From NCBI GenBank assembly GCA_900550745.1, contig URTO01000116.1, positions 1 to 6,501 of the forward strand: a stretch of 6,501 bases of DNA, written 5' to 3'. The DNA comes from an uncultured Desulfovibrio sp. (GTDB lineage Bacteria > Desulfobacterota > Desulfovibrionia > Desulfovibrionales > Desulfovibrionaceae). Both the position numbers and the translations under genes were made by a program. Positions 1 through 5,303 of the stretch are shown one piece after another. Position 1 is the first letter of the stretch. Every line of letters begins with the position of its first letter. The notes below the pieces were generated by a model, which was not told where the DNA came from, did no database searches, and worked only from the letters and a program-made list of their open reading frames with translations.

Positions 1-176
1 ATTCCAAGGGAATAACCAATAAAATGCCCCAACCGTAGAGCCGTCAATGGAAAAATGAAAGAAAAGGCTGTGTCATAAAAATGGTTGATGCCTTTTTCCT
101 TGAAGTTCGGAGGGAACAACCGATACAATGTTTCAGCCATAAAGTCCGCCAAGGAAAAACCGGAGAAAAAGGCTGT
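1..176. repeat. Imperfect tandem repeat, about 105-bp period, two copies
   Basis: Positions 1-71 and 105-176 are diverged copies of one unit. The block AAAAGGCTGT occurs at 62-71 and again at 167-176, exactly 105 bp apart. Positions 1-36 align with 105-140 without gaps at 25 of 36 bases, and nearly all the differences are transitions. The middle parts align with about one single-base indel. Copy 1 runs into the window edge, so more copies may lie to the left. A weaker third copy may cover about 195-240, where GCCTTTTT followed by TGGCTG recurs on the minus strand. The indel shifts the reading frame between copies, so conservation looks DNA- or RNA-level rather than protein-level. The family is not recognised; it could be a dispersed intergenic element. 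Confidence 0.6.
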
Positions 177-207
177 ATTTTCACCGTGCTGTGGGGATGA
201 AACAGCC
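166..207 (-). terminator. Probable rho-independent terminator of the ccm operon
   Basis: Read on the minus strand, GGCTGT (207-202) pairs with ACAGCC (176-171), and five T residues follow at once (170-166). Inside the loop, TTCA (201-198 on the minus strand) can pair with TGAA (183-180), with a few bulged bases. It lies about 60 bp beyond the ccmC stop codon, where an operon terminator is expected. The outer stem is only six pairs and the interior is imperfect, so strength is uncertain. The 3' arm and T run belong to the tandem repeat unit. Confidence 0.5.
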
Positions 208-265
208 ACGTACCATGACAGAGCCTTCAAAAAGGCCCCTCCCCCGATCCTTTCCCTATGGTTGA

Positions 266-940
266 CTACAACTCGCCGTGGACGGCGAGGCCGTCGAGAC
301 GTTCTTTCTGCTTAATCTGCAAGGTACGGAGGCCGACGAGGGCCGCCCAGACGAGCCCGAAACAGGCGACGGCGGCGATGGCGGCGATCTTCATTTCGGG
401 TTCAAGCCCGCCGGACTTGTTGGCGAACACGGCGGGATGGATGGAGCGCCACAGCCGTGCGGACAGGAATACCAGCGGCACGTCCACAAAGGCCACGATG
501 CCGACCACCGCGCACAGGTTCGCCTGACGCTCGCGGGGCATGTCCATCTTGCGCAGGACGAGGTAGCCCGCATAGAGGAACCAGAGGATCAGCGTCGTGG
601 TCAGGCGCGGGTCCCACGTCCACCAGACGCCCCACGAATGGCGCGCCCAGATGGAGCCGGAAACGAGCGCCAGCCCGCTGAGCACCACGCCCACCTCGGC
701 GGCGGCCCCGGCCACGGCGTCCCAGTGGCGGCTGCGCGTTTTGAGGTAGGCCACCCCGGATACACAGACGAGGAAGAAGCTCACAAATGACCACCACGCC
801 AACGGCAGATGCGTGTAAAAGATCTTTTGCACCAGTCCCATCGTCTGCTCGACAGGCGCATACCGATAGATAAGCACCTGACAGGCCGCCATGAGCACGC
901 CGCCGAGCACGGCGCAGGGGAGCATCCATGTGTACCGCAT
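266..940 (-). CDS. ccmC: CcmC, heme handling/export membrane protein of cytochrome c maturation
   Basis: CcmC is the inner-membrane protein that binds heme at its periplasmic face and loads it onto CcmE, together with the CcmAB transporter. The 224-residue product is close to the family's usual size (about 245 in E. coli). It carries the tryptophan-rich WWD motif (WGVWWTWDPR, residues 103-112) between two histidines, H44 (FYTHLPLAWW) and H168 (SIHPAVF), which match the conserved axial heme ligands. About six membrane segments are visible; the last is at roughly 183-204. I chose the ATG at 940 because the Met-Arg-Tyr start leads straight into the first membrane helix and AGGAG lies upstream. 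An in-frame ATG at 1021 would overlap ccmB by 77 bases. The start lies 4 bases after the ccmB stop. It is the last gene of the operon, and no ccmD follows it. Confidence 0.96.
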   Translation of the reverse strand: MRYTWMLPCAVLGGVLMAACQVLIYRYAPVEQTMGLVQKIFYTHLPLAWWSFVSFFLVCVSGVAYLKTRSRHWDAVAGAAAEVGVVLSGLALVSGSIWARHSWGVWWTWDPRLTTTLILWFLYAGYLVLRKMDMPRERQANLCAVVGIVAFVDVPLVFLSARLWRSIHPAVFANKSGGLEPEMKIAAIAAVACFGLVWAALVGLRTLQIKQKERLDGLAVHGEL

Positions 941-944
941 GAGA

Positions 945-1622
945 TTATTCGTCTCCTGAAAAGACAAAGGGGAAAAGGACAAGCCCCGCCGCGAGGAACA
1001 CCGCGTCGAAGGCTGCGGCAATGCCGAGCCACGACTCCACGCCTTCGGGCAGGGCTTCGCTGAGCCCCCCGGCGCAGACGCGGATACCCGCCAGCAGGAT
1101 GGGGATGATCAGCGGGAAAAGCACGATGGACAGCAGCGATTCCCGCGCGGCCTGCCCTTGCGACAGTGCGCCGAGCAGGGAGCCGAGCGACGCCATGCCG
1201 ACGTCGGTAAGGACGAGGGCGAGCAGGGCCAGAGGCCAGCCGTCGCCCAGCGACTGCCCAAGGAACACGATGGCCGCCGGAAGGAAAAGGAGCTGCGCCG
1301 TCAGGATGATGCACAGCCCCGCCGCAGCCTTGCCGAGCAATACGGACTGGACCGGCGCGGGCAGGAGCAGCAGCCCCGCCCGTGAACCGTTGGCCTCTTC
1401 GAGCCCGTACAGCATATTAAAGGATAAGACCTGACAGAAGGCCGAGGACAGCCAGAAGATCGTGGCGGCCCCTTGCCCGCTCATGGTTTCCCCGGTTTCC
1501 CGTGACAGACTGAACACGAAGATGAGCAGCAGGCCGAGCAGGAGCGCCTGCACGAGCCCGGCCCCGCGCGAAAGCACGAGGCGCAGATCCTTGCGGGCGA
1601 TGAGGCAGGCGGCTTTCAGCAT
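945..1622 (-). CDS. ccmB: CcmB, membrane subunit of the CcmAB ABC transporter
   Basis: CcmB is the permease partner of the ATPase CcmA. ATP hydrolysis by CcmAB is known to drive release of holo-CcmE from CcmC rather than simple heme export. The product is 225 residues, the usual family length, with six hydrophobic segments at about 24-40, 53-70, 96-120, 130-152, 162-180 and 199-221. The stretch ARESLLSIVLFPLIIPILLA (residues 159-178) is the typical CcmB signature before the fifth segment, and LYGLEEANGSRAG (71-83) matches the conserved acidic cytoplasmic loop. The ATG start overlaps the ccmA stop by 7 bases (ATGCTGA), which points to translational coupling between the two subunits. The ribosome binding site is a plain G-rich stretch. 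Confidence 0.95.
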   Translation of the reverse strand: MLKAACLIARKDLRLVLSRGAGLVQALLLGLLLIFVFSLSRETGETMSGQGAATIFWLSSAFCQVLSFNMLYGLEEANGSRAGLLLLPAPVQSVLLGKAAAGLCIILTAQLLFLPAAIVFLGQSLGDGWPLALLALVLTDVGMASLGSLLGALSQGQAARESLLSIVLFPLIIPILLAGIRVCAGGLSEALPEGVESWLGIAAAFDAVFLAAGLVLFPFVFSGDE

Positions 1623-2275
1623 ACGGCCCCCCCGGTGCGGGCGCCTCCATACCCGGAGGCGGGGCCGCAGTAGCCGATGGTTCTGTTCTCGATGGCGATG
1701 ATCCGGTCGGCGCGCTTGGCGTCCCCGGCTACATCGTGGGTGATCCAGACGATCCCCGCGCCGCGTTCACGGGCCACGGCGATTTCCCGGTGCAGGATGG
1801 CGAGGGAACGCACATCGAGCCCGGTGCCCGGTTCGTCGAGCAGCAGAAGCTGGGGCGACTGGAGGAGGATACGGGCGAGGTTCAGCCGCTGCGCCATCCC
1901 GCGCGAGAAGGTTCCGGCCCGTTCTTCGGCAAAGGGGGCCAGCTCCACGCGGGCCAGCGCTTCGGAGAGCGCCTCCTTGTCCGTCGGCTTCCCGTGCATC
2001 CCGCTCCAGAACGCAAGGTTCTCAAGTGCGGTCAGGCCCGGATAGATGAACGTGGCGTGCCCAAGGTAGCCGAGCCCGCCGTCTTCGCAAAACCGTTCGA
2101 CGGTGCCCACGGTGGGGCGGGCCAGCCCGGCCATGATCTTGAGCAGGGTGGTCTTGCCCGCGCCGTTCGCGCCGACCAGCAGCGTGACCGTGCCGGGATG
2201 CACCTCAAACGAGATGTTCCTGAGCACGGCGCGGGCGCCGAAGAGTTTTCCGATTCCGGCGAGCTTCAGCAGCAT
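1616..2275 (-). CDS. ccmA: CcmA, ATP-binding subunit of the CcmAB transporter
   Basis: This is the cytoplasmic ATPase that powers CcmAB and so recycling of heme-loaded CcmE. The 219-residue product has the ABC landmarks in order: Walker A GANGAGKT (35-42), the signature segment FSRGMAQR (123-130), Walker B LLLLDEP (143-149) and the switch histidine H180 in WITHD. The signature reads SRGMAQR rather than LSGGQ, as is usual in CcmA. GYLGH (69-73), before the helical region, is also typical of CcmA. The ATG follows the ccmF stop after one base (TGAGATG), so it probably depends on translation of ccmF. A weak GGGA precedes it. The last dozen residues are Gly-rich, end in Cys and overlap the ccmB start. 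Confidence 0.97.
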   Translation of the reverse strand: MLLKLAGIGKLFGARAVLRNISFEVHPGTVTLLVGANGAGKTTLLKIMAGLARPTVGTVERFCEDGGLGYLGHATFIYPGLTALENLAFWSGMHGKPTDKEALSEALARVELAPFAEERAGTFSRGMAQRLNLARILLQSPQLLLLDEPGTGLDVRSLAILHREIAVARERGAGIVWITHDVAGDAKRADRIIAIENRTIGYCGPASGYGGARTGGAVC

Positions 2276-2276
2276 C

Positions 2277-4262
2277 TCAGTTTTCCCGACCGTTGCGGCG
2301 TCTGAAGCTGATGAACGGCAGCAGGCACATCAGGATGCCGCCGATCCACAGCCAGTTGACCAGCGGGTTGGAGCTCAGGCGGAACACGGCCCGGTTCTGC
2401 TGATCCACCGCCATAAGGGTCGCATAGAACTCATTGCCCAGCGAAGGGATGACCGCGGCCTCCGCGAACTGCATCTGCCCCCACTTGGCGTAGACGCGGC
2501 GCTGCGGGGAGGCGATGCCGATGAGCTTGCCGTCCTTGCGGACTTCCAGCTCGCCCTCAAGGAAGATATAGCCGGCGCCTTCGCCTTCATACAGGTTCTT
2601 GAAGGTGACCTCAAACTGGCCGACCTTCACGGTCTCGCCCATAGCCATTGTGGGTTCGGATTCGATTTTGTAGGGGCCGGAAAAGGCGATGCCGAGCGCG
2701 ATGAGGGCCACACCGATGTGGATGCCGTAGGCGGAAAAGCTCGGAGCGTGGCTGTAGATGGGCCGCTCAAAGAGTTTCAGGCCCATGCTGACCAGCGCGG
2801 CGATGCTTGCCGACGCGCCGAGCACGGCGACGGGCAGGGTGTAGCCGATGGCGTACATCGCGGCGGCGGCCCCGATGAAGGTACACACCACGAGGAGGAG
2901 CTTGCGCATGTTGCGGACGCCGCCGTTCCAGCCGAGCCACGGGCAGATGCTCAGGATGGCGACCATGGCGGCGAACAGCGGCATACAGACGCGATTGTAG
3001 AAGTCGGCGGTCAGGCCCACCGCGCCGCCGTGGTCATGCCCGGCCTCGTCAAGGACGACCTCACGGGCGAGCCCCATGACGGTCTCTTTCCAGAAGGCGG
3101 TGAACACGGGCCACATGGTGGCGACGAGGATGATCAGCGAAAGCGCCAGCAGGAGCCACGAGGTCAGGACAAGGAACCCTTCGCGGCTTTCGATCCCGGC
3201 CAGTTCGCCCGCATCGGAACGCCGCGCGAGCAGGGCGATCCAGAAGGAAAGGGCGACGGAAATGAGGATGAAGAGGAGCAGCGGGACGCCCACGCCGCCG
3301 GAACCGAAGGCATGCACGGACTGCACCACGCCGCTGCGGACAAGGTAGGTGGCGAAGAACGCCGAAACGGTGGTGAGCGCCATAAGGAAGACGTTCACGC
3401 CGTGCAGCTTGTTGCGGCGCGTCTGGATGAGCATGGTGTGCAGGGCCGCCGTAGCGATGAGCCACGGGATGAGGGAGGCGTTTTCCACCGGGTCCCATGC
3501 CCAGTAGCCGCCCCAGCCGAGCTCCATGTAGGCCCACCAGCCGCCGAGCACGATGCCCGCGGTAAGCATGGCCCACGCCGCCAGCGTGAAGGGCCGGGCC
3601 ACATCCGTCCATGCCGCCTCATCGGCGTGCCTGCGGCTCAGCGTTTGGGCGAGGGCGAGACAGCCGGGGATCACGAACCCGCCATAGCCGAGGAACAGCA
3701 GCGGGGGATGGAAGATCATGCCGGGGTTCTGGAGCAGGGGGTTCAGCCCGTTGCCGTCCTGCGGCACGGCATGGTTCATGAGGAAGGGGTTGTTCCACGT
3801 CACGAGGATGAGCCCGAAGAAGCTCATGATGCCGAGGTAAAAGACCCAGTACCAGAGCCGCGTGTCGGGGGTCAGGCCCTTATAGGAGCGGGTGAGCTGG
3901 AACAGCCCGCCGCAGATGGCTACGGAGAAAGCCCAGAACAACATGGAGCCGGCCTGTCCCGCCCAGAAGGCCGTAATGCGGTAGAAGAGCGGCAGCAGCC
4001 GGTCGGTGTAGCTCGCCACATAGACCAGGGAGAAGTCGTAGCTCGCCAGCGCATATATAAGGATAGCGGACGCGATGACGTAACACCCCGTCAGGCACAG
4101 GTTGGCCTTTTCGATGAAGCCGAGGCCCGGAACGGAGGTGCGGCGCTGGGCCTTGCCCGCAGCCGGGGCCGTCCTCGGCCACAGCGATTTGACGGCCCAC
4201 AGCGCCCCGGCGAGTGCGCAGAGCATGGAGAGCGCGAGAAGGACGAAAGCGAAATAATACAT
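2277..4262 (-). CDS. ccmF: CcmF, cytochrome c heme lyase core subunit
   Basis: CcmF takes heme from holo-CcmE and helps attach it to the CxxCH cysteines of apocytochrome c in the periplasm. The 661-residue polytopic protein has full family length. The WWD domain lies at about 241-263 (GWWAYMELGWGGYWAWDP, then VENAS). Histidines H185 (FHPPLLFLGYGG), H275 (ALHTMLIQTRR), H317 (QSVHAFGSGG) and H515 (YGIHIGVALIALG) match in order the four conserved heme-ligand histidines known from E. coli CcmF. The part after about 530 is a soluble, probably periplasmic domain closed by a last helix near 635-651. A hydrophilic loop at 403-413 contains DEAGHDHGG. The start has GGAG six bases upstream and leads into a clear N-terminal helix. 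CcmF normally works with CcmH/CcmI, which are not seen in this window. Confidence 0.97.
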   Translation of the reverse strand: MYYFAFVLLALSMLCALAGALWAVKSLWPRTAPAAGKAQRRTSVPGLGFIEKANLCLTGCYVIASAILIYALASYDFSLVYVASYTDRLLPLFYRITAFWAGQAGSMLFWAFSVAICGGLFQLTRSYKGLTPDTRLWYWVFYLGIMSFFGLILVTWNNPFLMNHAVPQDGNGLNPLLQNPGMIFHPPLLFLGYGGFVIPGCLALAQTLSRRHADEAAWTDVARPFTLAAWAMLTAGIVLGGWWAYMELGWGGYWAWDPVENASLIPWLIATAALHTMLIQTRRNKLHGVNVFLMALTTVSAFFATYLVRSGVVQSVHAFGSGGVGVPLLLFILISVALSFWIALLARRSDAGELAGIESREGFLVLTSWLLLALSLIILVATMWPVFTAFWKETVMGLAREVVLDEAGHDHGGAVGLTADFYNRVCMPLFAAMVAILSICPWLGWNGGVRNMRKLLLVVCTFIGAAAAMYAIGYTLPVAVLGASASIAALVSMGLKLFERPIYSHAPSFSAYGIHIGVALIALGIAFSGPYKIESEPTMAMGETVKVGQFEVTFKNLYEGEGAGYIFLEGELEVRKDGKLIGIASPQRRVYAKWGQMQFAEAAVIPSLGNEFYATLMAVDQQNRAVFRLSSNPLVNWLWIGGILMCLLPFISFRRRNGREN

Positions 4263-4409
4263 GGAAGCTCCAAGTTGTCCGGGATCTCTTCCCGAAAGAG
4301 TGGGCCGCGGTTACGGCTCCGGTACATACAAAAAGCCGCTCCGCCCGCATCACACGGGGCCCGCCGCGCTGGGCGGCAGGCCGGCCGAAGATTCGGGGCA
4401 GGGCGGCGT
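4263..4409 (-). other. GC-rich spacer between ccmE and ccmF with hairpin potential
   Basis: These 147 bases separate ccmE from ccmF in an operon whose other junctions are only a few bases. No plausible small gene with a ribosome binding site was found. The spacer holds an inverted repeat CCGCC (4361-4365) / GGCGG (4372-4376), a GGCCGGCC palindrome near 4378-4385, and, on the minus strand, five T residues at 4334-4330 preceded by GC-rich DNA. This could be a leaky terminator, an RNA processing site or simply a degraded spacer. The last part carries the GGAG that serves ccmF. Confidence 0.35.
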
Positions 4410-4820
4410 TCAGCCTCTGTTTTCCTTTTGATACTTGGAAGGGCACTTGGTCATGAGCGTTTTGGCCTGAAACGAACCGTCAGGCCGGAGCCCCCCTTCC
4501 ACAATGACTTCCGCACCGGCCTTGAAGGTGTCCGGGATGGCGCCCGTGTACTCAACCCACAGCGTAGTAGCCTTGTTCTCCTGATCTTCCAGCCGGAACC
4601 TGACGTCTCGGCCGGTTTCGGAGCGCGAAAGCCCGTCCTCGGCAACGGTGCCGAAGAGGCGGGCGGCCTTCAGCTTATCGGAGGGGGTGGCAAGCGCTTC
4701 GGAGACATTGAGGAAATAGACGCTGTTTTCGGAAAAGCCGGAATACGCAAGATAGCCGACGCCTCCCAAAAACAGGAGAAGCGCTACGAGATAGACGTTC
4801 TTGCCGGATTTTTTTGCCAT
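4410..4820 (-). CDS. ccmE: CcmE, periplasmic heme chaperone of the cysteine (CxxxY) type
   Basis: CcmE carries heme in the periplasm from CcmC to CcmF. The 136-residue product has one N-terminal membrane anchor (about 8-26) after a short basic tail, followed by the OB-fold domain, with family-like blocks VYFLNVSEAL (34-43), ARLFGTV (53-59) and AGAEVIVEGGL (101-111). In most bacteria heme is bound covalently by a histidine in HxxxY. Here the position is cysteine: C126-P-S-K-Y130, with only six residues after Y130. This CxxxY form is known from Desulfovibrio and some archaea. I chose the ATG at 4820 because AGGA lies six bases upstream and the anchor helix follows directly. An in-frame ATG at 4970 would add 50 polar residues before the anchor and extend past the likely promoter. 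It is the first gene of the operon. Confidence 0.95.
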   Translation of the reverse strand: MAKKSGKNVYLVALLLFLGGVGYLAYSGFSENSVYFLNVSEALATPSDKLKAARLFGTVAEDGLSRSETGRDVRFRLEDQENKATTLWVEYTGAIPDTFKAGAEVIVEGGLRPDGSFQAKTLMTKCPSKYQKENRG

Positions 4821-4860
4821 GGTGGTTCCTGTTATGCTTTCCTCCTCACTTCCATCGTGC

Positions 4861-4889
4861 CGAATACCAGCGGGGAGGGCAAAAGTCAA
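4861..4889 (-). promoter_or_regulatory. Probable sigma-70-type promoter of the ccm operon
   Basis: On the minus strand, TTGACT (4889-4884) is followed after 17 bases by TATTCG (4866-4861). The -35 box is near consensus, the spacer is optimal and the -10 box is weak. The -10 box lies about 40 bases before the ccmE ATG, leaving room for a short leader with the ribosome binding site. This is a pattern match only. Confidence 0.45.
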
Positions 4890-5000
4890 ATCACTTCCGG
4901 CTTCAACACGCCTTCCCGCCTGTTGATTTTTCAGCCTTTTTTCCGCCGCCGCGCTTGTTTTTTTCAGCACATGAAGGGCGATTCCCCGGATATTTCATGA

Positions 5001-5102
5001 TGATGCATAAAAACACCTATCAGGAGCGTTTCTTAAAATCTAATCTCCCATTTGATGCATTTATTCATCAATATACCTTTTTTTTGTAGAACAAATGATG
5101 CA
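5001..5102. repeat. Three TGATGCA direct repeats in the divergent intergenic region
   Basis: TGATGCAT occurs at 5001-5008 and 5053-5060, and TGATGCA at 5096-5102. The start-to-start distances are 52 and 43 bp, close to five and four helical turns, so the copies fall on nearly the same DNA face. They lie about 165-260 bp upstream of the transcription start predicted from the sigma-54 promoter, a normal place for activator sites. The role is inferred from position; the binding protein is unknown. Confidence 0.4.
5052..5071. promoter_or_regulatory. Inverted repeat TTGATG-N8-CATCAA, candidate operator
   Basis: A perfect 6-bp dyad, TTGATG (5052-5057) and CATCAA (5066-5071), has an 8-bp AT-rich centre (CATTTATT). 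Its left arm overlaps the second TGATGCA repeat. It resembles the FNR/Crp-type half-site TTGAT/ATCAA, but the gap between half-sites is 10 rather than 4 bases, so it is not a canonical FNR box. It could be a dimer site for a sigma-54 activator acting on the transporter gene. Confidence 0.4.
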
Positions 5103-5125
5103 AATTTAGAACAATACCTTTTTTG
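5073..5125. repeat. Paired direct repeats: ATACC-T(n)-G and TAGAACAA
   Basis: ATACC followed by 8 T and G (5073-5086) recurs as ATACC, 6 T and G (5114-5125), 41 bp apart. Between them TAGAACAA occurs at 5087-5094 and again at 5107-5114, 20 bp apart. The spacings are about four and two helical turns. The T tracts may bend the DNA. The arrangement suggests a multi-site regulatory region, or possibly an old local duplication; it encodes nothing evident. Confidence 0.4.
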
Positions 5126-5237
5126 CGCAAGCAGTATCGGCGCTTTCGGTACGTGCGGTAATCCATTTCCGGCACAGGAGAAAAAAACTCAAAAATGGAC
5201 GGAAAACGAATGAAGGCGAGGGAATACACTAAAATGA

Positions 5238-5253
5238 TGGCACAGATTGTGCT
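5238..5253 (+). promoter_or_regulatory. Sigma-54 (-24/-12) promoter for the MHS transporter gene
   Basis: TGGCACAGATTGTGCT fits the RpoN consensus TGGCACG-N4-TTGCW with only two mismatches. The invariant GG (5239-5240) and GC (5251-5252) have the exact required spacing. Transcription would begin near 5263, about 40 bases before the transporter ATG. The core is also a palindrome, GCACA-GAT-TGTGC (5240-5252), so a repressor could compete there. Sigma-54 promoters require an enhancer-binding activator, for which the repeats at 5001-5125 are candidate sites. Confidence 0.65.
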
Positions 5254-5303
5254 CTTTAGGGACAACAAACAGGGGCAACACCAAAGCATCCCAAGGAGCA
5301 TTC

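Noticed and set aside
85..315. A 76-codon plus-strand frame left of ccmC
   Set aside because: It starts with TTG without a ribosome binding site, crosses the tandem repeat and the terminator, and runs into the ccmC 3' end antisense.
941..1021. A longer CcmC starting at 1021
   Set aside because: It would overlap ccmB by 77 bases and add a polar, Ser/Arg-rich tail not expected before the first CcmC helix.
4821..4970. An N-terminal extension of CcmE by 50 residues from the ATG at 4970
   Set aside because: The added residues are polar and precede the membrane anchor; a good ribosome binding site and a promoter match support the start at 4820.
2103..5000. A plus-strand open frame of 965 codons opposite ccmA, ccmF and ccmE
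   Set aside because: It is antisense to three clear genes and is kept open by their GC-rich third positions. Its translation is rich in His, Gly, Arg and Glu, with no recognisable domain and no ribosome binding site.
5052..5071. Reading TTGATG-N8-CATCAA as an FNR/Crp box
   Set aside because: The half-sites are 10 rather than 4 bases apart (TTGAT-N10-ATCAA), so it does not match the FNR consensus spacing; kept only as a generic dyad.
5068..5301. A 77-codon minus-strand frame in the divergent intergenic region
   Set aside because: It would start opposite the transporter's ribosome binding site and run through the sigma-54 promoter and the repeat cluster; its composition is Cys/Phe/Tyr-rich with no domain and no good ribosome binding site.
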